From: Ensifer sp. LC163
GTDB taxonomy: Bacteria > Pseudomonadota > Alphaproteobacteria > Rhizobiales > Rhizobiaceae
Length of the DNA stretch: 64,000 nt
Assembly (NCBI RefSeq): GCF_001695855.1
Contig: NZ_MBSS01000012.1
Coordinates: 800,783-864,782 of the forward strand
Direction of reading: 5' to 3'
Each line of letters starts with the position of its first letter. The stretch's first letter is position 1. The notes beneath the pieces were generated by a model. It did not search any database, was not told the origin of the DNA, and saw only the letters and a list, made by a program, of their open reading frames with translations. Positions 57,327-64,000 of this stretch are shown here, in pieces. Both the position numbers and the translations under genes were made by a program.

Positions 57327-58725
57327 TGCCAACCCGCCTCTCCGCCACTGAACCTTGGCTGTCGCCATCCTGCCGCTGCCGCCCCTGCCCGCCATCATCC
57401 TCGGCGCGTTCGCGGCCCTGCTGGCCCGCCTGGGCCTGCTGTTGCTGCTGGGAACTGCCACCGGTTGAGGTATCGCTGCCCGAATTGAACACGACGTTGA
57501 TCTGATCGACCGCGAAGCCTTGGGCTCGCAACGCCTTGACCATTTCGCTCTGGTCGTCGCGCAGCTGGCGGAAAGCTTCGCCGTTTTCCACCTTCAGTTC
57601 GACCTGCAGCTCGTCGTCTTTCAACCGCAACGTTGCGGTGACGAGACCGAGCTCGATCGGATGCATCTGGATCTTGAGCGTGTTCAAGGTCTTGCCGGCC
57701 TGCGCCCAGGCGCCCGGCTGGCCGAGAGCGGCGCTCGGCTGCAGCGATTGGGTAAAACCGGCGTCGCCAGCGATCGCATTGGTGACATTGGTGGAATTGG
57801 TGTTCATCGAAATGCCGAGATAACGGCGAGCTTCGAGCACGGTGACGTTTTCGGCCTTGGCCGACGACCGAGCCGCGTCGACAGTCGCGCGTTCGCCATC
57901 CTTCGATATGCTCATCGAGATCGCCTGGCCCTTGCCGTCGGCGCGGGCAAAGCGGAACAGCCGGTCGGTTCCCTGCTCGCCATCAGTACCCCCAGCGTCT
58001 GCACCATGGGCCTCGATCATCTCGCCATGCGCGATGCCCTTCGCTCCGCGTTCACCGAGTGCATGAACGCCAGCCGAGCCACCTTGGGCGTCCGCACGCG
58101 TCGACGGCATCGCGTTGCCGCCGAGCAACGTCAGCAGATCGTCCACGCTGGCGCTTGGCGAGGTTTTCGCACCAGAACCTGCGGCCACATCGGTTGGCTC
58201 GCCGTTGCCTTCAACGCCCTGCGCGCCGCTCGCCTGCGTCTTGTTCAACCCGCGCGACAAAGCCGCCATGCGCGCGGCCAGGTCGGCCGTTTCACCCGCG
58301 GCGTCCGATGCACCCGCATGTTCTCGCGCCTGTGCCGCCTTGGCGGAAGCAAGACGCTTGGCGTCCCTTTCACGCTCGGCGAGCGAGAACCGTTCCTTCT
58401 GAGCATTGTGATTTTCGAGCGATGGATCTTCGAGATCTCCAGGCGCGCGATTGTGCGCCGGCTTGGTGATCGAAACCTTGGCTTCTCCGCCTTTGATGCT
58501 GCCGTTGCCGATCAAGCCCGCCGCTCCCGAATTCTCGCCGTCGGCCGCATTGCCGTTACCCTCGCTCGAACCTTGTGCACCCTGGCCGTTCGCCTTCTGG
58601 CGCCCAGCGGTTGCAACGGCATCCTCGAAGGCGCCAGGGGCCTGCTCCTTGCCGCCCGCGCGTGCGCCCGCCTTGCCCGTCTGGGACTGAGGCGGTGCAC
58701 GCAGGCTTTCGTCGAGAGCTCTCAT
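57262..58725 (-). CDS. fliK: Flagellar hook-length control protein FliK (formerly MotD)
   Basis: This 487-residue exported ruler protein is disordered and Gly/Ala/Ser-rich over the first 350 residues. The conserved FliK C-terminal domain follows (KIQMHPIELGLVTATLRLKD, then VELKVENGEAFRQLRDDQSE near 365-410). A Gln-rich tail comes last (SQQQQQAQAGQQG). In S. meliloti the gene in this position was first called motD and later shown to be fliK. It overlaps motC by 4 nt and the transglycosylase start by 65 nt. Confidence 0.9.
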   Translation of the reverse strand: MRALDESLRAPPQSQTGKAGARAGGKEQAPGAFEDAVATAGRQKANGQGAQGSSEGNGNAADGENSGAAGLIGNGSIKGGEAKVSITKPAHNRAPGDLEDPSLENHNAQKERFSLAERERDAKRLASAKAAQAREHAGASDAAGETADLAARMAALSRGLNKTQASGAQGVEGNGEPTDVAAGSGAKTSPSASVDDLLTLLGGNAMPSTRADAQGGSAGVHALGERGAKGIAHGEMIEAHGADAGGTDGEQGTDRLFRFARADGKGQAISMSISKDGERATVDAARSSAKAENVTVLEARRYLGISMNTNSTNVTNAIAGDAGFTQSLQPSAALGQPGAWAQAGKTLNTLKIQMHPIELGLVTATLRLKDDELQVELKVENGEAFRQLRDDQSEMVKALRAQGFAVDQINVVFNSGSDTSTGGSSQQQQQAQAGQQGRERAEDDGGQGRQRQDGDSQGSVAERRVGNGGTDDAVAGTERSRTGHVYM

Positions 58726-60032
58726 TTGCCTTCTCCCCTTAGCAGCGCATCGATCTCCTCGACCTTGGACCGGCCCTTTGCGACGAAACCGTCATGGGAT
58801 GGGTCGGAGGTGGCGGCAGTCTCGGCGCCGGCTTGCGTCGTCTCCCCAGCCCTCGGGGTGCCGGCCTGCGCCGCCGGTTCACCGAACGGGCTCATGCCGC
58901 TTCCCGTTTCCGCGCCTTCGACTTCACCGTCGGGCGTGGCTGGTCTGACCGGTCTAGCGGAGAACGCTTGCGTGAGGCTTTCATCGTCCGGTGGTCTGAC
59001 AACGGCATCTGCAACCGCCTTGGCCGCGTCACGCAGGGCGCGATCGCGCGGAGAAAGTTCTGCGTCCGGGATCGCCACGATGCTTTGGGTCGCGGCGAAG
59101 ACGTCAGACGATGGTACCGACGCCAGCCCGGCGTAGAAATTGGCGAGCACGCGCGGCTCGGAGGCGCCATCGGCTGCGAGTTGCTCTGCCCGCTCCGAGG
59201 CAAGCTTTGCCAGGGTTTGCTTGCCGCTGATGGCCGCACGCCGCGCGACGCGCAGATAGACCTCCCGCTGACGCGGAGCATCCATGAAGGTCAGGATTTC
59301 GGAAATCCGCTCGTGCGCCGCCTCGTCGAAATGCCCCACGGCCAGCTCGACGAAGACATCGGCGAATTGGCTCGCATAGGGCGAGGTCAGGTAGCGGCGG
59401 GCGTAATTCAGCGCGTAGCGAAAACCCTTGTCAGGCAGGTTCGCCTGCACCGCGAGGAAGACCGAACGACGCAGCGCTGCCTCTTCGATGATCGTTCCCG
59501 GTGCGGTCAACCGCGCCCAGTCGTAGAACTTCATGGCCCCGACCGGGTCCTGCTGCGATGTGGCATTGCCGAGGATCAGGAACAGGTAGGGACCGACACG
59601 GGAGTTCCGGTACTCGGGCGCGGCTTTCGACAGGCTCTCGACGATCAGGCCACCCTTGCCGCCGAGATACTGCCTCATCGCATCGGTGACGCGCGAATCG
59701 AAATTGCCGGCGACATCATGATCGGCGAGATAGTTGAGCGTCTCCGGGTTGCCCCCGCTCATGGCGTAGACAAGCGCCGCATCGACGTTGCGCGGGTCGC
59801 TGAACACGGACGCATCCGCAGCCCTCAGCCGCTTGTCGATCGCGCCGAGCATGAAGCGCTGCATCTCGATGGCCGAATGATCGCCGAGCACCACCGAGTC
59901 CTGCACATATTGCAGCGACCGGATCATCTTGAATGGTGCAAGCTCCTCGAGGTCGTTGGCCTGAGCCATTCCCGCCGAAAGCGGAATGGCGAGCACCGAC
60001 ATCATCAAGGTGGATCGCAAGCGTCGCAGCAT
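58722..60032 (-). CDS. motC: Periplasmic motor protein MotC
   Basis: This 436-residue protein has a signal peptide (MLRRLRSTLMMSVLAIPLSAGMAQA) and a helical, repeat-like periplasmic body. The tail of about 90 residues is low-complexity (AETGSGMSPFGEPAAQAG). MotC is specific to rhizobia and relatives and acts as a periplasmic partner of MotB needed for rotation. It lies 5 nt after motB and overlaps fliK by 4 nt. Confidence 0.9.
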   Translation of the reverse strand: MLRRLRSTLMMSVLAIPLSAGMAQANDLEELAPFKMIRSLQYVQDSVVLGDHSAIEMQRFMLGAIDKRLRAADASVFSDPRNVDAALVYAMSGGNPETLNYLADHDVAGNFDSRVTDAMRQYLGGKGGLIVESLSKAAPEYRNSRVGPYLFLILGNATSQQDPVGAMKFYDWARLTAPGTIIEEAALRRSVFLAVQANLPDKGFRYALNYARRYLTSPYASQFADVFVELAVGHFDEAAHERISEILTFMDAPRQREVYLRVARRAAISGKQTLAKLASERAEQLAADGASEPRVLANFYAGLASVPSSDVFAATQSIVAIPDAELSPRDRALRDAAKAVADAVVRPPDDESLTQAFSARPVRPATPDGEVEGAETGSGMSPFGEPAAQAGTPRAGETTQAGAETAATSDPSHDGFVAKGRSKVEEIDALLRGEGK

Positions 60033-60037
60033 CGGTT

Positions 60038-61252
60038 CTAGCCCTTTGCCGACTGCAGCAGGATTTCGATGCGGCGGTTGCCGGGCGCATAGGGATCGCC
60101 AGGGATCTGCAGCCGTCGGTCGGCAAAGCCGCTGATCTGGCTGACGCGATCTTCCTTCAGACCACCGCGAACGAGCATGTAATAGGCGCTCTGGGCGCGC
60201 GCAGCCGACAGACGCCAGTTGTCATAGGTGCCGTCCTTGAACGGACGACCATCGGTGTGGCCACGGATGGCGACGGCGCCCTGGCGCTGGGACAGCAGCC
60301 GGCCGATCTTCTCCATGGCCCTGACCAGTTCCTTCTGCGGCACGGCCGAGCCGACGGCAAACATCTGGGAATCGGTCTGCTCGCTGATCGTCACCAACAG
60401 ACCGCCTTCAGCCGGCGTCACGGCGAGGCCCTCGGCCAGTTTCCCGGCGTCGCCGCCGAGTTCCTTCTTGATCTCGGCCTTCAACTCCTCGGCCTGGGCC
60501 GAGGCATCCTGCTTCGAAAGCTCGGTCTTTTCAGCATCGGTCTTGCCGGCATCAGCAGGCTTCGCAGCCTCTTCGGCCTTTTGTTCTTCGGCAGCCTTCT
60601 GCAGTGGCGCCGCACCGCTTTCCATTGCAGCCTTCGAGGCCAAGGCGACGTCCTTCTCGGTCGTGTTGCCGGCATCCTTGACTTCGACCTGCTTGGTCCA
60701 GAAATCCGGGTCGAACGGATCGCGATAGGCCTCGCCGCCTTCCGCGCCGGTCGACGGACCGGATTGCGCCGCGCCGCCGTCACCCTTGGCGCTGATGTTC
60801 GCCTGCTGACCGACCTCCTGCGCGATCTCGGAAAGCACCGAGTAAGGATTCTCGAAGAAATCGGCGTCGGAGTATTTCGTTTCCTCGCCCGAGGTCGCCG
60901 TCAGCTGATCGCCTGTTTTGGCCGAGCCGCCCGACTTTTCCTGCTCGCCGTCGACTTTCGATCGCTGCTGCGTTTCCTCGCCCTGCGCATCCTTGGCAGG
61001 ATCCTTCAGGCCACGCTCGGCGGGCTTCTGGTCGGTCAACTGCACCGGGTTGAAATAGGAGGCGATCGCAGCTTTGGTTTCTTCGTTGGCGGCATTGATC
61101 AGCCACATGACGAGAAAAAAGGCCATCATCGCCGTCATGAAGTCGGCATAGGCGATCTTCCACCCGCCGCCGTGATGACCATCATGACCGCCACTAACTC
61201 GTTTGACGATGATGATTTCGTTCTTGCCGTTATGGTGGCTTTCGTCGCTCAT
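60038..61252 (-). CDS. motB: Flagellar stator protein MotB
   Basis: This 404-residue stator subunit has a His/Gly-rich cytoplasmic head and one membrane span (about 38-55) with the proton-channel Asp37 in IAYADFMTAMMAFFLVMW. A long Ala/Lys/Glu-rich linker precedes the C-terminal OmpA-type peptidoglycan-binding domain (IRGHTDGRPF, NWRLSAARAQSAYYML, ISGFADRRL). The start at 61252 overlaps the preceding gene at ATGA. It is longer than E. coli MotB, mostly in the linker. MotA is outside the window. Confidence 0.94.
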   Translation of the reverse strand: MSDESHHNGKNEIIIVKRVSGGHDGHHGGGWKIAYADFMTAMMAFFLVMWLINAANEETKAAIASYFNPVQLTDQKPAERGLKDPAKDAQGEETQQRSKVDGEQEKSGGSAKTGDQLTATSGEETKYSDADFFENPYSVLSEIAQEVGQQANISAKGDGGAAQSGPSTGAEGGEAYRDPFDPDFWTKQVEVKDAGNTTEKDVALASKAAMESGAAPLQKAAEEQKAEEAAKPADAGKTDAEKTELSKQDASAQAEELKAEIKKELGGDAGKLAEGLAVTPAEGGLLVTISEQTDSQMFAVGSAVPQKELVRAMEKIGRLLSQRQGAVAIRGHTDGRPFKDGTYDNWRLSAARAQSAYYMLVRGGLKEDRVSQISGFADRRLQIPGDPYAPGNRRIEILLQSAKG

Positions 61253-61902
61253 GCGAGAACCTTCCGGACAGTGTCGGCCCAAGCCGCCATTCTTGTGACG
61301 AGGATCGTCTCGTCCATTTCGATGGCGAGGTCGATGTCGTTGGTTTCAACGTGGCGGAACACCGGCATGTCTTCGCCGAGGCTGCTCTTCAAGGCTTCGA
61401 ACAGAGGAAGCGGACCCTTGATGGTGATCGCGCACCCTTCCCCGGCGATAATCCCCTGCCGGATCATCTGCGCCATATCGGCAACGGCGCGCTGCAGCAG
61501 CGCCTCCTCCATGACAGGTGCAAGCACGCGCGCGGTCTGGTCGCCCAGAGACACGGCCAGCTGATCCGTCATTTCCTGAAAGCGTCCGGCCATGCGGCTG
61601 GCGGCCTCATCCTCGAAGCGCCTGGTCAGGGCATCGATTTCGGCCGCATGGGCCGCCTGGAGGTCGGCGATCTGATTGCCGTGCTCGAAGGCAAGCTCGG
61701 CCGTGGCTTCGGCGCGCCCCTGCTCGAAAGCCTCGCGCCGCTCGGCCTCGACATCGACCGGCGGCGCAACCGACCGCGGAGTGAGCCGGTCGCCATCGGA
61801 GTAGTCGACATCCAGGTCGGGGAAATACTTCGGCGGCATCATCGACAGTTCGACTTTCGGCGCGCTGAAATCCTTGAGATAGCGGGACAGCATCGCGCTC
61901 AT
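61249..61902 (-). CDS. FliH-like coiled-coil protein preceding motB
   Basis: This 217-residue soluble protein has an N-terminal acidic segment, a central coiled coil (EAFEQGRAEATAELAFEHGNQI near 60-80, then DALTRRFEDEAASRM) and a mixed C-terminal domain. The order and spacing resemble FliH, regulator of the FliI export ATPase, but I see no decisive motif. ATG 61902 has GAGG 9 nt upstream; ATG 61986 is an alternative. It overlaps motB by 4 nt and is probably the first gene of the mot operon. Confidence 0.55.
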   Translation of the reverse strand: MSAMLSRYLKDFSAPKVELSMMPPKYFPDLDVDYSDGDRLTPRSVAPPVDVEAERREAFEQGRAEATAELAFEHGNQIADLQAAHAAEIDALTRRFEDEAASRMAGRFQEMTDQLAVSLGDQTARVLAPVMEEALLQRAVADMAQMIRQGIIAGEGCAITIKGPLPLFEALKSSLGEDMPVFRHVETNDIDLAIEMDETILVTRMAAWADTVRKVLA

Positions 61903-62196
61903 GACTGGAACCTCGATGCGCGCAGGACGATAGAAGGCGATCCCCGTCTGCCTGACAGGCGCCGCCTTACGGCGCAGAATTCCCATGATCCTGACACTGC
62001 TGAAATGTCTCCCTCGGGTCCGGTCGCCGATAGCGGCGAACCCAGCATTCTTGGACTTACAACGGCCGCGCACGGGAATTTTCATTCCGGCGGCAGACCG
62101 ATGCAGGCGGCGGCGCAAATCTCATATTGGCCGGCAGTCATACGGACAGGACTGCGAGGGAAGGCTATTCGGTCAAACTTGTGCGAAAATGAATGT
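61903..62196. other. Upstream region of the mot operon
   Basis: These 294 nt lie between the flaC terminator and the FliH-like gene. The frame of the FliH-like gene remains open here back to 62118 but without a good ribosome site or family support. The mot operon promoter should be here. No repeat or distinct operator was seen. Confidence 0.4.
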
Positions 62197-62231
62197 GTTG
62201 GACCGCGCCAGGGCAATTAGCGCGGTCCAAC
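62197..62231 (-). terminator. Hairpin downstream of flaC
   Basis: A perfect 12-bp stem (GTTGGACCGCGC 62197-62208 with GCGCGGTCCAAC 62220-62231) has an 11-nt loop. On the minus strand it is followed by ACATTCATTTTC, a weak T-rich stretch. It lies 125 nt beyond the flaC stop; 62232-62356 holds no gene. It probably ends flaC transcription. Confidence 0.65.
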
Positions 62232-62356
62232 CGTTTCCACCGGGTGCCGTGACCGACGACGTGGCAGAACTCAAATCGGCACGGATCCACCTTCTTGGCG
62301 GATGCGGCCGGGTGGTCCCAAACCGGCGACACCAATGCGCCGCCGGCTGGAAAACC

Positions 62357-63325
62357 TTACTGCTGGAAGAGGCGCAGGATGTTCTCGGAGTTGGTATTGG
62401 CGATCGACAGCGCCTGAATGCCGAGTTGCTGCTGCGTCTGCAGCGCCTTCAACCGCGTCGATTCCTCATTCATGTCGGCATCGACCAGGCGACCAACGCC
62501 CTTGTCGATCGTATCCATCAGGTTGGCGACGAAGCTTCCCTGCATGTCGATGCGCTTGGTAATCGCGCCAAGCGTCGAGCCGGCGTCTGTCAACTGCCCG
62601 AGGATCTTGTCGACGACGCGGATCATCGCGTCCATATCAGCCGGCGCGGTCGTCGCAGTCAGCTTGATTTCGGTGCCGGTCGGCGGCGCTGCCGGCGGAG
62701 CGGCGATCAGGTAGTACGGATCGGCGGTGCCGGTCGGCGTCTGCAGCAGCGCGTCGGCATCATAGCCCCTGGTCAGCAGGCCGCGCGCCGAGCTGCCCGT
62801 GTCGATCAGCATCGATTGCGCCGTGTCGAAGTCGAGCGTCGTGATCGAAACGTTGCCGTTGCCATCGCGGTTGAAGGAGGCAACGACCGACTTTGTGCCG
62901 ACGGCAGCAGTATTGGTATTGTAGAGCCAGTTCTCGCTCGAGAACGACGCCGATTGCGCAGCGGACATGAGCTGGTTCTTCAGCTCGGTGATTTCCTTGT
63001 TGATCTTGAGCTTATCGACACCGGGCTCGCGCGCGGCGACGAGCTTGGTCTTGATTTCGGTGACGACATCGATGGATGCCTTCATCGCCGCATAGGCGGT
63101 ATCGACCTTCGCTGCACCGAGGCCGAGCGCGTCCTGAACGGTGGAAAGCGCGGCGTTGTCCGAGCGCATGGTGGTCGCGATCGACCAGTAGGCGGCGTTG
63201 TCGGCTGCGGTCTGAACGCGGTAGCCGGACGAGATCCGGTCCTGCACTTCGGCCATGTTGGTGTTGATCGAGCGCAACGTCTGGAGTGCGGCCATGGCGG
63301 CCGTGTTGGTCATGATGCTGGTCAT
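62357..63325 (-). CDS. flaC: Flagellin (FlaC-type)
   Basis: This 322-residue filament subunit has conserved flagellin ends: N-terminal MAALQTLRSINTNMAEVQDR and ISSGYRVQTAADNAAYWSIA, and C-terminal DADMNEESTRLKALQTQQQL and GIQALSIANTNSENILRLF. The middle is short, typical of rhizobial complex-filament flagellins. Its place between another flagellin and the mot operon matches flaC of S. meliloti (order flaA-flaB-flaD-flaC). The letter is inferred from order only. It has its own upstream region and terminator. Confidence 0.88.
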   Translation of the reverse strand: MTSIMTNTAAMAALQTLRSINTNMAEVQDRISSGYRVQTAADNAAYWSIATTMRSDNAALSTVQDALGLGAAKVDTAYAAMKASIDVVTEIKTKLVAAREPGVDKLKINKEITELKNQLMSAAQSASFSSENWLYNTNTAAVGTKSVVASFNRDGNGNVSITTLDFDTAQSMLIDTGSSARGLLTRGYDADALLQTPTGTADPYYLIAAPPAAPPTGTEIKLTATTAPADMDAMIRVVDKILGQLTDAGSTLGAITKRIDMQGSFVANLMDTIDKGVGRLVDADMNEESTRLKALQTQQQLGIQALSIANTNSENILRLFQQ

Positions 63326-63567
63326 TGGTCACTTGCCCCGAAAGATTTCTGAGAACATTCCGGAGTGAATGACCGGCAGCGACGGGACCAGCGTCATGCG
63401 AACCGCCCCTGTTTTGCCCTGGGGGCGACCCTTCGCTCTTAACGAAGGTGTAACGATTGTTTGGTTAACAAACAGTTAACGCCATTCATAAGTCGGTAAC
63501 AAAGATAAACAGAAATAAGGGAATATGAAGCAGGCGTTAATCGCGAAAGGCGGCACTTGGCAAACAA
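63326..63567. promoter_or_regulatory. flaC promoter region
   Basis: This is the AT-rich upstream region of flaC. It includes a small inverted repeat TGTTTG/CAAACA (63458-63463 with 63469-63474) and GTTAACGCC (63475-63483), related to the GTTAACGGT boxes before rem. CTTCG/CGAAG at 63432-63448 is another weak hairpin. The promoter could not be pinned down by a convincing -35/-10 pair. Confidence 0.4.
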
Positions 63568-63602
63568 AAAACCGCGCCGTCCTGTTCGGGCGACGCGGTT
63601 TT
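63568..63602 (-). terminator. Terminator of the upstream flagellin gene
   Basis: The stem AAAACCGCG/CGCGGTTTT (63568-63576 with 63594-63602) has a further paired inner part (CGTCC with GGGCG). On the minus strand it is followed by a T-run (A-run 63566-63571). It lies 54 nt after the flagellin stop: a clear intrinsic terminator. Confidence 0.85.
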
Positions 63603-63656
63603 CTGGATATGACAAGCTGACAGGCGAACATGCGCCCGTCATGCTCCATGCGCCGA

Positions 63657-64000
63657 TTAACGGAACAGCGACAGGATGTTCTGCGAGTTGGTGTTGGCGA
63701 TCGTCAGCGCCTGGATACCGAGCTGCTGCTGCGTCTGCAGAGCCTTCAGACGGGTCGACTCTTCGTTCATGTCGGCATCAACCAGCTTGCCGACACCCGA
63801 TTCGATCGAGTCCATCAGGTTGTCGACGAAGTCCTTCTGGAGGTCGACGCGCTTGTTGACGGCACCGAGGTCCGCAGCGGAGTCGGTCATGCTCTTCAGG
63901 ACGGTGTCGACACCGCTGAGGTAGTTGGCCAGTGTCGTTGCCGTTACCCCAGTGCTGATGTCGAGGGTCAGAACGCTGACGCCGGTGATGGCCGTGCCAG
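63657..64000 (-). CDS. flaD: Flagellin (FlaD-type), partial
   Basis: This is the C-terminal part of a second flagellin; the frame runs through the right edge of the window (ITGVSVLTLDISTGVTATTL upstream of the in-frame Met at 63890). The terminal helix (DADMNEESTRLKALQTQQQL, then TIANTNSQNILSLFR) is nearly identical to that of the neighbouring flaC product. Naming as flaD follows the S. meliloti order and is tentative. Confidence 0.85.
   Translation of the reverse strand, partial: GTAITGVSVLTLDISTGVTATTLANYLSGVDTVLKSMTDSAADLGAVNKRVDLQKDFVDNLMDSIESGVGKLVDADMNEESTRLKALQTQQQLGIQALTIANTNSQNILSLFR

Overview
This window looks like chromosomal DNA of a Sinorhizobium/Ensifer-type alphaproteobacterium (Rhizobiaceae). 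The evidence is the high GC content, the rhizobial intergenic mosaic repeats, and a gene order I recognise from Sinorhizobium meliloti: potFGHI, aceA, zwf-pgl-edd, the aglEFGAK alpha-glucoside operon with aglR, and the rhizobial flagellar block with motC, the MotD-type fliK, rem, flaF, flbT and several flagellins. The species assignment is inference; no search was run. Nearly all of the window is coding, and no tRNA, rRNA, CRISPR array or insertion sequence was seen.

Layout. Positions 1-10.4 kb hold the end of an iron-type ABC permease, acetoacetyl-CoA synthetase, an AsmA-like protein, the potFGHI polyamine importer and a membrane desaturase. Positions 10.4-16.4 kb hold an ScfR/RamB-family regulator divergent from isocitrate lyase (aceA), two small proteins after aceA, a LuxR-type and a LysR-type regulator, and a Met-rich small protein. 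Positions 16.4-28.6 kb hold a large chemoreceptor, a 48-residue membrane microprotein, a YhiN-type flavoprotein, a gamma-glutamylputrescine-type synthetase/oxidase pair, zwf-pgl-edd (Entner-Doudoroff entry) and a PilZ-like protein. Positions 28.7-37.6 kb hold the agl operon, two palindromic operators, aglR and folD. Positions 37.8-45.3 kb hold a polysaccharide island: a chain-length protein without a kinase domain, a Wzx-like flippase and four glycosyltransferase-type genes. Positions 45.4-64 kb are flagellar genes, all on the minus strand, from a partial flagellin at the right edge down to a FliL-like gene.

How they work together. Carbon genes dominate the left half: C2 and acetoacetate units (acsA2, aceA), polyamines (import by pot, gamma-glutamylation and oxidation by the puuAB-like pair), alpha-glucosides (import and intracellular hydrolysis by agl) and glucose-6-phosphate flow (zwf-pgl-edd). 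The right half is surface and motility: a polysaccharide export set next to hook, rod, motor and filament genes and the late regulator rem.

Points of most interest are several genes too short for usual callers (13615-13746, 19294-19440, 16071-16304). A mosaic palindromic repeat occurs four times, once inside the flagellar operon and once supplying the end of a reading frame. Others are a possible minus-strand small RNA ended by a strong terminator at 751-780, TTTACA boxes between scfR and aceA, paired GTTAACGGT boxes before rem, and the unassigned polysaccharide island. Nothing seen amounts to a clearly new system; the island and the microproteins are the best candidates.
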